This document shows, piece by piece, positions 45,873 to 54,919 of a stretch of 64,000 nt of DNA. The notes beneath the pieces were generated by a model. It did not search any database, was not told the origin of the DNA, and was given only the letters and a program-made list of their open reading frames with translations. How positions within the stretch are numbered: position 1 is the first letter of the stretch; every line of letters starts with the position of its first letter. This stretch comes from Aureobasidium sp. EXF-3400. Taxonomy: Eukaryota; Ascomycota; Dothideomycetes; Dothideales; Saccotheciaceae. The stretch is from contig SWBL01000002.1 of the NCBI GenBank assembly GCA_024195585.1, positions 124,001 to 188,000 on the forward strand, written 5' to 3'. The position numbers were made by a program, and so were the translations under genes.

Positions 45873-45878
45873 GGCTAA
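45873..45878 (+). promoter_or_regulatory. XlnR/Xyr1-type motif upstream of GH67
   Basis: Exact GGCTAA about 170 bases before the GH67 ATG. Alpha-glucuronidase genes of Aspergillus are known XlnR targets, which makes this match more believable than a random hexamer. Confidence 0.4.
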
Positions 45879-45913
45879 ATTGAGACGGCCAAATACCTCC
45901 ATCAGATCTACAT

Positions 45914-45919
45914 CCCCAC
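45914..45919 (-). promoter_or_regulatory. CreA-type motif upstream of GH67
   Basis: CCCCAC on the plus strand is GTGGGG on the minus strand, matching SYGGRG. A second match follows within 60 bases, which is the spacing often seen for functional CreA pairs. Confidence 0.35.
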
Positions 45920-45966
45920 ATCATCGAAGAACAATGTGTGGTGGTGCCGTCTTCCGTATATCATCA

Positions 45967-45972
45967 CCCCGC
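45967..45972 (-). promoter_or_regulatory. CreA-type motif upstream of GH67 (second)
   Basis: CCCCGC on the plus strand is GCGGGG on the minus strand, matching SYGGRG, 75 bases before the GH67 start codon. Confidence 0.35.
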
Positions 45973-46046
45973 ATTCGCTATGATACATATAATGTGATAA
46001 CAGGTTCGTGGATGTGAGCTAGAGGACCTACAACCACCACGTCACC

Positions 46047-48554
46047 ATGCAACTTCTTCCACTTTTTGCAGTCTTCGGGCTGGCTCTTGCAGAGACTGGC
46101 CTTGATGGCTGGCTACGATACGCTCCATTACCGCCTTCAATATCATGGCCATCCATTCCAAAGAACATTGTCGTCCTCAACACCACCAAATCAAGTCCTG
46201 TGTTCACAGCAGGTCAAGAGCTACAACGCGGTATCCAAAGCATACTTGGCCAAGGCTGTCACCTCTCAAGCAACAAGCACGACGAATCAATCATCGTGGG
46301 CACACTTGATGCGTATGTCGCTGCTTACGGCAAGCTCAATGAGCCTGTCAATCTCAAGGAAGACGGCTTTTGGCTCAGCACGGGAAGCAAAACTGTGATC
46401 TTGGGACAAAACGAAAGAGGCGCACTCTACGGAGCCTTTCAGTACTTGTCTATGCTAGCGCAAGCAAACTTCTCTTCTGTTGCATATGCGTCAAACCCGG
46501 ATGCACCGATTCGTTGGGTGAACCAATGGGATAATTTGGATGGTAGCATCGAACGTGGTTTTGGCGGCGCTTCCATCTTCTTTGCAAACGGTACGATTGT
46601 CAATGATCTGACTCGAGCGTCAGAGTATGCACGCCTTCTTGCCTCGGTCGGTATCAACGCCGTCGTTGTCAACAACGTCAATGCCAATGCTTCCCTCCTT
46701 TCACCACAAAATATCGACGGCCTTGGAAGAGTTGCGGATACTATGCGCCCGTACGGTGTTCAGATTGGCATTTCTCTATACTTCGCCTCTCCCCAATCCG
46801 GGATCCAAGGGCAAGCAAATCTCACCACATTTGATCCTCTCGACCCTAGCGTCGTCACCTGGTGGTCAAACATCACCGAGCAGATCTATGAGCGAGTTCC
46901 GGACATGGCTGGATACCTCGTTAAGGCCAATTCTGAAGGTCAGCCAGGACCTCTGACATACAACCGCACTCTAGCCGAAGGAGCGAACCTTTTCGCCAAA
47001 GCTCTGCAACCGCATGGCGGTATCGTCATGTTTAGGGCGTTTGTGTACAATCAGCTCAATGAGTCTGTGTGGACAGCCGATCGTGCAAATGCTGCTGTCG
47101 ACTTTTTCAAACCTTTGGACGGCAAGTTTGATGATAATGTCGTCGTCCAAATCAAGTATGGACCCATTGATTTCCAAGTCAGGGAACCTGCATCGCCGCT
47201 CTTTGCGAACTTGTTCCATACGAGCACGGCGATTGAACTGCAAGTCTCACAGGAGTACCTGGGTCAGCAAACTCATCTGGTATACCTTCCACCATTGTGG
47301 GATACTATACTAGGCTTCGACATGCGTGTTGACAATCAGTCATCACTCGTTCGTGATATCATCTCTGGACGCACATTCGATCGCCCATTGGGTGGCTATG
47401 CAGCAGTGGTGAACGTTGGCACCAATCAAACCTGGCTGGGAAGTCAGCTTTCGATGTCGAACTTTTATGCTTATGGTCGTCTTGCTTGGAATCCTGCTGA
47501 AGACACCACAAAGATCCACGAGGACTGGACTCGTCTGACATTCGGCCTTGACCCGCAACTAGTCAACACGATCACCAACATGGCGCTCGAATCCTGGCCA
47601 GCCTATGAGAACTACAGCGGGAATCTTGGAACCCAAACACTGACCGACATCTTGTACACTCACTTCGGGCCAAACCCTCAGTCGCAAGACAACAATGGTT
47701 GGGGTCAGTGGACTCGAGCAGATCATAACACAATCGGCATGGACAGGACTGTAGCCAACGGCACAGGATACGCTGGTACATACCCTTCAGAGGTCGCCGC
47801 AATGTACGAAAACATCGAAACTACGCCCGATAATCTGCTCCTATGGTTCCATCATGTCAATTACACTCAAAAGCTCAAGTCAGGCAAGACAGTGATCCAG
47901 CATTTCTACGATGCACATTACGCTGGAGCAGAAACAGCGCAGACATTCGCTCAGCAATGGCAGTCCCTGGCAAGCAAGATTGACAACCAGCGCTTCAATG
48001 AACAGTTGTATCGTCTCAAGTACCAAGCTGGTCATTCGCTCGTCTGGAGAGATGCGATCTGTAACTTCTACCACAATCTCTCAGGCATCGCCGATGACCA
48101 CAATCGTGTCGGTAATCATCCATGGCGCATGGAAGCCGAGAGCATGACTTTGAATGGCTACAAGCCATACACCGTCAGCCCCTTTGAGACAGCATCAGAC
48201 TACCACGCAGTGATTACCAACGACAACACCACGACAGGCAGCGTATCTACTACACTCCAATTTCCTTCTGGCACTTACGACGTAGGCGTCAATTTCTACG
48301 ACTTGTATGGTGGGAAGTCAAAGTATGAGATGTTGATCAACAACAAGACTGTTGCTAGATGGACTGGTGATATTGAGGATTACCTTGGTCACACACCTTC
48401 CATTTATCTGGATGGACACTCGGCGAGGAGAATGACGTTCAACGATATTGTGGTGGAGGAAGGCGATATGTTTGAGATTGTGGGTACGCCTAATGGCATT
48501 GAGCCAGCTCCGTTGGATTATGTTGTCTTCTTGCCGAAAGGAGTTCTTGATTGA
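46047..48554 (+). CDS. aguA: Secreted alpha-glucuronidase, GH67
   Basis: Single exon of 835 residues, the usual length for fungal AguA (about 840). It removes (4-O-methyl-)D-glucuronic acid from the non-reducing end of xylo-oligomers. The signal peptide (MQLLPLFAVFGLALAE) leads into GLDGWLRYAPLP, a family mark at the mature N-terminus. Catalytic residues expected from characterised GH67 enzymes are all in place: Glu297 in KANSEGQPGPL (acid), Asp375 in KYGPIDFQVREP and Glu403 in VSQEYLGQ (general base pair). The C-terminal half has the conserved ESWPAYENYSGNLG and GWGQWTRADHNTIGMDRT segments. The last 130 residues form a beta-sandwich-like domain (MEAESMTLNGY). It is collinear with GH43 and downstream of a Zn2Cys6 regulator, and its promoter has XlnR- and CreA-type hexamers. 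Confidence 0.96.
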   Translation: MQLLPLFAVFGLALAETGLDGWLRYAPLPPSISWPSIPKNIVVLNTTKSSPVFTAGQELQRGIQSILGQGCHLSSNKHDESIIVGTLDAYVAAYGKLNEPVNLKEDGFWLSTGSKTVILGQNERGALYGAFQYLSMLAQANFSSVAYASNPDAPIRWVNQWDNLDGSIERGFGGASIFFANGTIVNDLTRASEYARLLASVGINAVVVNNVNANASLLSPQNIDGLGRVADTMRPYGVQIGISLYFASPQSGIQGQANLTTFDPLDPSVVTWWSNITEQIYERVPDMAGYLVKANSEGQPGPLTYNRTLAEGANLFAKALQPHGGIVMFRAFVYNQLNESVWTADRANAAVDFFKPLDGKFDDNVVVQIKYGPIDFQVREPASPLFANLFHTSTAIELQVSQEYLGQQTHLVYLPPLWDTILGFDMRVDNQSSLVRDIISGRTFDRPLGGYAAVVNVGTNQTWLGSQLSMSNFYAYGRLAWNPAEDTTKIHEDWTRLTFGLDPQLVNTITNMALESWPAYENYSGNLGTQTLTDILYTHFGPNPQSQDNNGWGQWTRADHNTIGMDRTVANGTGYAGTYPSEVAAMYENIETTPDNLLLWFHHVNYTQKLKSGKTVIQHFYDAHYAGAETAQTFAQQWQSLASKIDNQRFNEQLYRLKYQAGHSLVWRDAICNFYHNLSGIADDHNRVGNHPWRMEAESMTLNGYKPYTVSPFETASDYHAVITNDNTTTGSVSTTLQFPSGTYDVGVNFYDLYGGKSKYEMLINNKTVARWTGDIEDYLGHTPSIYLDGHSARRMTFNDIVVEEGDMFEIVGTPNGIEPAPLDYVVFLPKGVLD

Positions 48555-48887
48555 TGGAGGTTGTGCAAAAGAATTCGGTTATTCCGGAAGGAGCAACGAG
48601 GATATAAAAATGTCAATCTGTGGCCAACTCCACCTTATATGAGCGAAAGTTGACTTAGCTCGTACATGCCATATAAGCTTTAGGTTGCTTTGCTGGAACT
48701 ACAATTATTCGGCAGCGAAAGGTGAGCTAAGTTGCGGGTGGTCGAAGCTGTCGGACGGTGGTTGAGGAAGGAGCTCTCTCGAGAGAAACCTTCCTGGGCC
48801 ATCGCAGTTGCCTTTGCATCGCTACAGCACTTTCCCCGCCACATCTCCTGCTTCTCCACCCCTCTCTTAAACCAAACCCTCGAGTCT
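48555..48887. other. Intergenic spacer and leader
   Basis: Follows the GH67 stop and precedes the low-complexity gene at 48888. The same reading frame is open from about 48732 but without an ATG; that part is pyrimidine-rich and looks like leader sequence. Confidence 0.45.
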
Positions 48888-49769
48888 ATGTGTGCATCCT
48901 CTCTCTATCAGCCGTATCCTGCCTCTGTCGAAAACAGGATGAAACCGGCATCAGCCAATCTGCTGATAGCGCAAGACTACTCCGATGATGCAGAATCTCC
49001 CGAGGAAAACGCTGAACCTCAACCACGCCGCAGGATTACGAGATCGAAGGAAAAGGCAAATGAGCTCAATGCACCAAAGCAAAAGTCCGCACCGACCTCG
49101 AAGCCCGCCACCAAACGCACTTGTAAAAGACCGGCGGTGAACAGTCCGATTGACGAGGATGACTCTCCAGAAGATGAGCTTCCGGAAGTAGTTCAAGATG
49201 CCGATGATGACGAAGAGGGCTGTGAAGACAGCGATCAATTCTGCAACTCTGAGGCCGTATCTGAGAGCGAGCAGGTCCGCCAGCGACCAGAAAAGTCTGG
49301 AAAGCAAGAAAGGTCGAGCAAACCACGCTCGAATCTTGCTAAAAAGGACAAATATGGCAACAGGATCTGGAAGGCCATGTTCTTCGGATACAAAGAAGAC
49401 CCTGTCGCCCTCGGTTCTCTCACCGCCTCGATCAACTCGACCGTAGACAAGACGAATTGTGCTAAGAACTCCGAGGCACGATTGCTTTTCAGCACCACAA
49501 GACGCATCGCTCGCGCGAAGAAGTTCTCGCGTAGTACTGCTCTGGGCGGAGACTTGTTCTGCCCATCTATGGCGACTATGTATTCGAACATGCATGCACA
49601 GGATCAAGTGGATGCGATACTGAAGCCTATGACTCTGGCGCAGAGAGCTATCTGTGGCGTACCCCTTAAGACTGGCCACGAGCTACTCTATCTCCCTGGA
49701 CAAATGAGCCAGGCCGACCTCAAGGACATGAGGTGTGGGCTCTCTCAATCGTGTAGGCTAAAGAGGTAG
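48888..49769 (+). CDS. Hypothetical low-complexity, charge-segregated protein
   Basis: Single exon of 293 residues from the first in-frame ATG. I do not recognise the family. Residues about 30-75 are rich in basic and Pro/Ser residues (PRRRITRSKEKANEL, KPATKRTCKRPAVN), which could be a nuclear localisation signal. Residues about 85-125 are very acidic (DEDDSPEDELPEVVQDADDDEEGCEDSD). A basic stretch follows, then a more ordered C-terminus (YGNRIWKAMFFGYKEDPVALGSLTASI, and MTLAQRAICGVPLKTGHELLYLPGQMS). The composition suggests an intrinsically disordered nuclear protein. The C-terminal part is the most protein-like and may be the conserved portion. No neighbour clarifies its role. Confidence 0.55.
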   Translation: MCASSLYQPYPASVENRMKPASANLLIAQDYSDDAESPEENAEPQPRRRITRSKEKANELNAPKQKSAPTSKPATKRTCKRPAVNSPIDEDDSPEDELPEVVQDADDDEEGCEDSDQFCNSEAVSESEQVRQRPEKSGKQERSSKPRSNLAKKDKYGNRIWKAMFFGYKEDPVALGSLTASINSTVDKTNCAKNSEARLLFSTTRRIARAKKFSRSTALGGDLFCPSMATMYSNMHAQDQVDAILKPMTLAQRAICGVPLKTGHELLYLPGQMSQADLKDMRCGLSQSCRLKR

Positions 49770-51743
49770 CGAGTAAAGCAATGCAGTGGTGTTTGGTAAA
49801 GGATGGAAAGTTTCGTGAGATGAAGGGGTAAGGGGTACATGCTGAGATCTGTGGGTCTCTCGAGTATGCTAGAGACTAGTGTATTTGCGCTGTAGAAATA
49901 CACAGTATTGTTGGAGACAGAGCGGTATCCATAGAGAGAGATCGAATCACAGGCTCTCCATGGCCGTACCCATGCTTGTAGATACATTGTGCTTTTTGAT
50001 AGTATAGACATCCTCAACTGGTCACTGTGGGAGAGAACACGTCGGTACATTGGCCTTCCAACGACACGATGCGCTTTGCAGGTATTTTGCTGTGACCTGC
50101 GAAGAATAGTGGGCGAAGATGCATGGTGTAACGGTGCTCAGTCATCGTTCGAATATGGTGACCATCTAAGTCTCTGGGCTCCACACGGCCTTGCTCGATG
50201 TTGTCCTTCATGTTGTCGTACTGTTTGAAATGCTCGTATACGCCTTTGATTGATGTGCCAGATCCGGAATATACCCAGATAACTCGTCTTTGTCGGTCGA
50301 TCAAAATCATGAGGTAATAGCTCAGTGCGCGCAGCGTGCAAGACGAACTTGAGAGCCTTCAGCTGTCGGTCGAGGAGACACAGGACTGGATGAGTCTTGT
50401 TGAGGGCTTCTCGAAGCTGATGGAAGCGCGCCAGCACAACATGTTCCATCTACCACTCGGTTATGAGGCCTGCAAATGCTGCGGAGGAGGGGAAGTCAAA
50501 GTTCGTGTTGCCCTCAACCTCAGCCACAGCGTCCGCATGAGGTGCAACGCCAACGGCGAACCCTCAATTTGACGACATTCTCTCCGTGTGCAAAGATATG
50601 CCACATGCACAGCTATCAGATTGCACAGTTCCTTCAATGGATAGAAATCGTCGACCGAGAGTCGTGTTATTATGGTCTCTCTCTGGACTTTGCTATCGTC
50701 TGGAAATAACTATGTATCTTAATGGCTTGCGACATCAGTGTATTATGGAGAGCAGGATGAGAGCGACAGAACTCAGCACATGTACGTACATGTATATTGC
50801 TTGTGACACCGCAACCGAGAGAACGACAATGCCGATAATGCTCAGACATTGCGCTGGGACAGGGATGTAGGTTGTGACTTGTGTTGCCTTGGAGGCGCCA
50901 GGATATTATATGCATTCCATGTTTGAGGTCACCGCTTCCAAGTCGCTAGTGTTCCCGGTCCGCTTCAGCCGTCAGGCTGAGAACCATCTATTTCTGTTTC
51001 ATTGAGTAAAGGACCGAATCTTTGCTGTGGGGCAGCCGCCTGTTGGCGCTCATACATGTGGTAGGTGACAGCAAGATTGACAAAGACTTACAAGCGACGA
51101 ATCTTGCCATAAATTCAATACAAACTACCTTGATTCACGTGTAATTCATGCTCACCGACAGATGACTGCCGGTTCGTGTTAGCCCACATCCAACTTCTGC
51201 TTGTTCCAACAGTTTGTCTAATTGCGCAGCTTTGACTCCACTGCTGGCATTGTGTTGGCCCAGAGAATGAGTCTCCCAATGGAGTGTCTGGGCCTTGTCG
51301 TGCTCTGTAACCCTCCCTTCGCTTGTGAATATTGTCGCAAGGAAACGAGCGGGCGGAAATGTCAAGACCATATGCAATAACAAGCAAAGTGTTTGTTGTA
51401 TTGGGAAGTTTGGCTGCGTCGGCGAGGTTTTGTTAGAGATCGTGCCAAGAGCTGTTGAGAACAAAGCGTCACTGTGACCAAGATTTTTGGCGCTCTCGTC
51501 TCGTTCCCGTCGGATACCAAAAGAGTAAACATCCGACGCAGTCCCGAGCATCCGATAGCTCCACTCAATCTGGCAACTACAGCTCCTGGATGTTGCTTGG
51601 TAATCCTCACTCTAGCTAGTGAACTTCGTACATGTATCTGACACACCCTGAAATACTCATATAGAACCCGTATCAGCACTTCATATCCTTCGAATTTATC
51701 ACTCACGACAGCTTTCACGACATAGCAATCAACAGATATTAAC
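49770..51743. other. Large intergenic region, 2 kb, unresolved open frames
   Basis: Around 50000-50600 both strands keep protein-like frames. Plus 50321-50572 is Glu/Leu-rich with a C-x-C-C motif and follows an AG acceptor. Minus 50014-50310 and 50138-50449 overlap in different frames. No start exon, domain or consistent splice chain was found, so this may be a decayed gene or chance. 51300-51743 is the promoter of the oxidoreductase gene. Confidence 0.4.
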
Positions 51744-52847
51744 ATGGCACCCATAGGCGTCGGAATCATCGGCCTCTCCGCCCCTGGAGCATGGTCATGG
51801 GGAGTAAGCGCCCATCTCCCATATCTCAAAGACTCCACGAAATACACAATCACTGGCATCTGTAACTCATCTGCTGAGTCTTCGCAAAGGGCAGTCGACG
51901 GCCACGGACTTAAAGATGCCAAAGCATATGGCTCTGTCGCAGACATGGCAGCTAGCTCCGACGTCGATCTAGTCGTCTGTTGTGTTCGCGTCGATCGTCA
52001 CTACGAAGCCATCAAGCCTGCTCTTGAAGCTGGGAAGGACTGTTTCGTGGAGTGGCCGCTGGCTTCCAACTCCGAACAAGCCACGGAATTGTTACAGCTT
52101 GCTGAACGCAAAGGTGTCAAAACTATGATTGGTCTGCAAGGTCAGATGAGTCCCGTCATCAGTCGCGTCAAGCAAATCATCGAGAAGGACAAATCCATCG
52201 GTCGTGTTGTCAGTTCTCAGATCAATTTCGCAGGCATGCTAGGCGGCAGAGACTCTAACGAAGCCATCGAATATCTGAACTCTGCTGAGATCGGCGATAA
52301 CATGTTGGTCATTCCCTTTGGACACTTGTACGACGCTGTGAGCTACGCTCTTGGTGAACTCCAGGATGTTTCTTCAACGCTGTCTATCCAGCATCCGGAT
52401 GTTCCGATCAAATCTACCGATGGCTCACAAGTGTTGAGAACGATCAAACGCACAGCCGCCGATCACATTACCATGTCTGGTCTTCTCGCTAACGGAGCAC
52501 ATTCTTCGGCGGTGGTTACTGGTGGTCAGCCACTGCTAGATGAGCCAGCTCTGCTATGGAGGATCGAGGGCGACAAAGGTGTCATTGAAGTTCGTGGCAA
52601 GGAGAGTTTCGCTCTTAGTATGTCTCTGGACGTCAAGATCAGAACGCAACTGTTCGAGACCGGCGAGGTTAAAGAAATTGAGTTTACTGAGGACAAGCCA
52701 GGACCACCAGGTAACGTCGGACGCCTGTATGATGCATTTGCTGATGGTCAATACTACCCTGATTGGAAGTGGGCTGTCAAGCGCCATGCTTGGGTAGACG
52801 CGCTCTATGAATCAAGCGAAACAGGCAAGCGTGTATCTTACGTCTGA
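51744..52847 (+). CDS. Gfo/Idh/MocA-family NAD(P)-dependent oxidoreductase
   Basis: Single exon of 367 residues. The N-terminal Rossmann fold begins VGIIGLSAPGAWSWGVSAHLPYL, where the usual GxGxxG is altered to GLSAPG, as in Gal80-like members. DVDLVVCCVRVDRHYEAIKPALEAGKDCFVEWPLA follows; the family motif EKP is replaced by EWP, so the catalytic Lys is missing. The C-terminal alpha/beta domain contains GDNMLVIPFGHLYDAVSYALGEL. Fungal proteins with the EWP variant include Gal80-type regulators and uncharacterised oxidoreductases. A regulatory or non-catalytic role is thus possible. No signal peptide; probably cytosolic. It converges with the carboxylesterase gene 200 bases downstream. Family is secure; function is open. 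Confidence 0.9.
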   Translation: MAPIGVGIIGLSAPGAWSWGVSAHLPYLKDSTKYTITGICNSSAESSQRAVDGHGLKDAKAYGSVADMAASSDVDLVVCCVRVDRHYEAIKPALEAGKDCFVEWPLASNSEQATELLQLAERKGVKTMIGLQGQMSPVISRVKQIIEKDKSIGRVVSSQINFAGMLGGRDSNEAIEYLNSAEIGDNMLVIPFGHLYDAVSYALGELQDVSSTLSIQHPDVPIKSTDGSQVLRTIKRTAADHITMSGLLANGAHSSAVVTGGQPLLDEPALLWRIEGDKGVIEVRGKESFALSMSLDVKIRTQLFETGEVKEIEFTEDKPGPPGNVGRLYDAFADGQYYPDWKWAVKRHAWVDALYESSETGKRVSYV

Positions 52848-53047
52848 TTTCTACGATGCGCCAAGGCTTCCAGGAATATAGGCACTCGAAAATGGTTCTC
52901 ATAAGGTCAACCCAAAGTTAGTAATTTCGATGTTCCAGTTCTGCTATTAAACATGCTCGGCCCGTCAACAATTATGCGGAGATCTATCTGCACCCAATGA
53001 TCACAGAATAGCAGATAACTCGATCAATCATACTCGGGGCAAACCAT

Positions 53048-54919
53048 CTAGAGGTTACCGAGATCACCGTTATAAGTGCTGCCACAAGCAACAATACCAG
53101 TGCAATTGGTACCCTTGCGTGCCATGATGAGCTCCTCCCAATAACTCACACCTTCGGCACGAACAGTGTCAGGGAAAGAGCTTGACGTAGTGTTCTGCTG
53201 GAAGTAATAGTACTCAGGCTCATCTGCGTCAACAGGAACCCAAGGCTTCGCGGGCACTAAACTTGTTGTTAGCAAAAAGGATTATTGTATGGAAGAGGAA
53301 AGATCAACTTACCGCCGAGATGCATGTTTGGGTCACCATAGTTGACAAAGCTGATCCACATACGGCACATTTGCTTGGCCAGAACAAGAAGTGACTCGCG
53401 CTCTGGTCCACCTAATGGGTTCGGGCCACCGTTTTGAGGGTAGCCAAGACCTTCTGTGTTGTAGAAGACGAAGGCTACTTCTTGGAAATGAACTGCTCCT
53501 GCGAGGTAGGAGAGGCCATTGACAATGGCATCGAAAATGCTGTGAACAAAGATAAGAACATATCCTTGGAATGACTTGCTCGAGGACTTACTAAGTGTAG
53601 GACTTTGCACCATGTCTTGCCCACCAGTGTGCTGTCAGACGTCTTGCGGCATTCATACTCATATCCTGAGCGATAGCAGAACTACGCTTGTATTGGAGTC
53701 CAATGGTAGAGTTTGGTCGACCATATAGAGTATCCGGCACACCAATAGCTGGGATATCGGGATACAAGATGGCAATATCGTGAGCTGTAGCGTTGTCATA
53801 GCCGGAAGCCACAATGTAATTCATGATTTGTTGAGTTGTGTTGATCTGTCGAGGTCCAAATCCAACACCTTCAGCCTCGTTGACGCCGATGATGTATGGG
53901 ACCTTGAGGAAGTCACCCTTAGCCAATGCTTGTGAGGCAGTTTGTGTGAGGAAGTCTCCATCGACAACAGGACCATAGCGAGCTGCTCTCGTAACGGTAG
54001 AATTGATGACCGCATTGAGCTGATCGACAGGTACTTTGCGCAGACATTCAAGTACAGAACCAGCGCCATTACATCCTGTAGCTCTGCTGATATTGGCAAT
54101 AACAGGCTCCCAGTCATCAACATCAAAGTCAGGGCTGGGACCGACGGGAGCTCCTGACTCCGCAATAGCTCCATGGAAGAGGTGATCGTCCCTTCCGTTG
54201 TATGCCAACAGCTGTGCTCCAACACTAGTCCCGCCCGAGGATTCACCCTGGATGGTGACACGACCTGGATCACCTCCGAAGGCAGCGACATTCTCCTGAA
54301 TCCATCTTAGGGCAAGTCGCTGATCTCTGAAACCGTTCATGGTGTTGCCTGACTCTTGGATCTCACGCCCATAGAGAAAGCCCCATGAAGATAGACGGTA
54401 GTTGATGCTGACAGCAATGATTGGCATCCCTGCTTCGACAGACTGCTGGACGATGAAAGATTGATTGTATCGATGATCTCCACTACCGCCCATCACAAGA
54501 CCTCCGCCATGGATCCAGACAAGCACTGGAAGCTTTTCGCACGAACCGGCCGGCTTGATCACGTTGAGGGTCAAGCAATCTTCACTGACGTAGTTACCTT
54601 GACTCCAGGTGTCTTTGCCATAGCCAATGCATTCCGGGCTGTATTCAGTAGCGTTTTTGGTTCCAGACCAGGTGCTGTTGAGCGATTGAGGGATTCGGAA
54701 GCGTAGTTCGCCAACAGGAGGCTGACTGTATGGCATGCCCAGAAAGTTGTCTGTCCCGTATGCAGCTGCGTAGTAGCCTGTGTAGGTGCCATTTTTGACG
54801 TGTGCGGTAGGTACGGAACCTCCATTGTCAGGATGATGATTATCGTTTCTCTTGGTGACAGCTGCACATACAGCGTTGAAGAGCACGAAGCTGTTCGCAA
54901 GGACCTTGATGTTGACCAT
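53048..54919 (-). CDS. Secreted type-B carboxylesterase/lipase
   Basis: Three exons: 54919-53592, 53539-53313 and 53256-53048, giving 587 residues. A signal peptide (VLANSFVLFNAVCAAV) precedes an alpha/beta-hydrolase of the COesterase family. Visible marks are FLGMPYSQPPVGELRF, EDCLTLNVIKPAG, the oxyanion loop WIHGGGLVMGG, the nucleophile elbow GESSGG (Ser227), the acid residue region GVNEAEG and the catalytic His in AGAVHFQEVAFVF, restored by splicing of exon 2. Such enzymes cleave carboxylic esters; fungal secreted members act on lipids, esters of plant material or xenobiotics. The acceptor at 53257 was chosen over a nearer AG that would introduce a stop. It is divergent from the mannanase across 2.3 kb and convergent with the oxidoreductase gene. 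Confidence 0.93.

Larger units (their letters stand above)
45719..46046. other. Intergenic: GH67 promoter
   Basis: A 328-base spacer between GH43 and GH67. It holds one exact GGCTAA (45873-45878), two SYGGRG-type hexamers on the minus strand (45914-45919, 45967-45972) and a weak atacatataat element near 45980, 65 bases before the ATG. Confidence 0.5.

Noticed and set aside
48732..48887. Upstream extension of the low-complexity gene at 48888
   Set aside because: The open frame has no ATG there and is pyrimidine-rich leader-like sequence.
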